A stretch of DNA of 30,562 nucleotides from a virus: positions 1 through 30,562 of the IMG/VR virus record IMGVR_UViG_3300031834_000024; one strand, given 5' to 3'. Within the stretch, counting starts at the first letter, position 1. Each line of letters opens with the position of its first letter. Shown piece by piece: positions 30,520 to 30,562 of the stretch. The notes below the pieces were generated by a model. The model was not told the origin of the DNA. It did no database searches and saw only the letters and a list, made by a program, of their open reading frames with translations. The position numbers and the translations under genes are program-made.

Positions 30520-30562
30520 TTAAATTCCTTCAACTTTTTCTTGTAATGTTTTATATCTATTC
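30520..30562 (-). CDS. C-terminal end of a gene cut by the right edge
   Basis: The minus-strand frame reads NRYKTLQEKVEGI and then TAA at 30522-30520, directly before the TTG of the next ORF. Only 13 residues are visible. It is upstream of the protease operon, so it is probably another head gene; that is position-based only. Confidence 0.4.
   Translation of the reverse strand, partial: NRYKTLQEKVEGI

Overview
The window is a piece of a very AT-rich genome of a large tailed bacteriophage. The evidence is a T4-like head module: a gp20-type portal, a gp21-type prohead protease joined to a scaffold, a gp23-type major capsid protein, and a small acidic core protein. Strong AAAGGAG-type ribosome binding sites, low GC and a SpoIIAA/RsbV-like STAS protein suggest a low-GC Firmicutes host, perhaps a Clostridium relative. 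That host call is inference. No tRNA, rRNA or CRISPR array was seen.

Layout. From 1 to 3.3 kb, minus-strand accessory genes: the N-terminus of an IS200/IS605 TnpB, a small ORF, a pentapeptide-repeat protein, a 500-aa protein that may bind ssDNA, and a hypothetical protein. From 3.4 to 7.4 kb, plus strand: a nucleotidyltransferase-fold protein, degenerate IS605-type ends, a structured leader RNA with its own promoter, and a two-gene operon ending in an AEP-like primase. From 7.6 to 9.7 kb: two membrane proteins and two unknowns. From 9.7 to 14.2 kb: virion proteins with an Ig-like domain, three paralogous HExxH metalloprotease-like proteins and the acidic core protein. From 15.2 to 18.5 kb: an HD-like DUF5662 protein, the portal, and a second nucleotidyltransferase split by a frameshift. 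From 18.5 to 24.9 kb: many small genes, the DUF6745 gene with a 12-bp tandem repeat, a DnaG-type primase and the STAS protein. From 24.9 to 26.7 kb: a large cargo or virion protein whose frame is interrupted by an 82-nt inverted-repeat element. From 26.7 to 30.5 kb, minus strand: major capsid protein and protease-scaffold.

Unifying observation. At least ten ORFs begin with nearly the same short sequence, MK(R/K)YK..F or MKKYIPY, followed in most cases by a hydrophobic-x-Glu triplet within about 15 residues. Their bodies are unrelated: two nucleotidyltransferases, three zincins, an HD-like protein, a SWIM-like protein, an acidic core protein and others. This resembles the T4 capsid targeting sequence of internal proteins, which the gp21 protease removes. 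My reading is that this phage loads many enzymes into its head through a shared N-terminal tag and processes them with the protease encoded at 28.5-30.4 kb, for delivery with the DNA. The tag is seen directly; packaging is inferred.

Other notable points are a riboswitch-like leader upstream of the primase operon, a frameshift site with the geometry of the RF2 programmed +1 site, a same-frame gene interruption by a hairpin element, and an internal start likely to yield a free scaffold.
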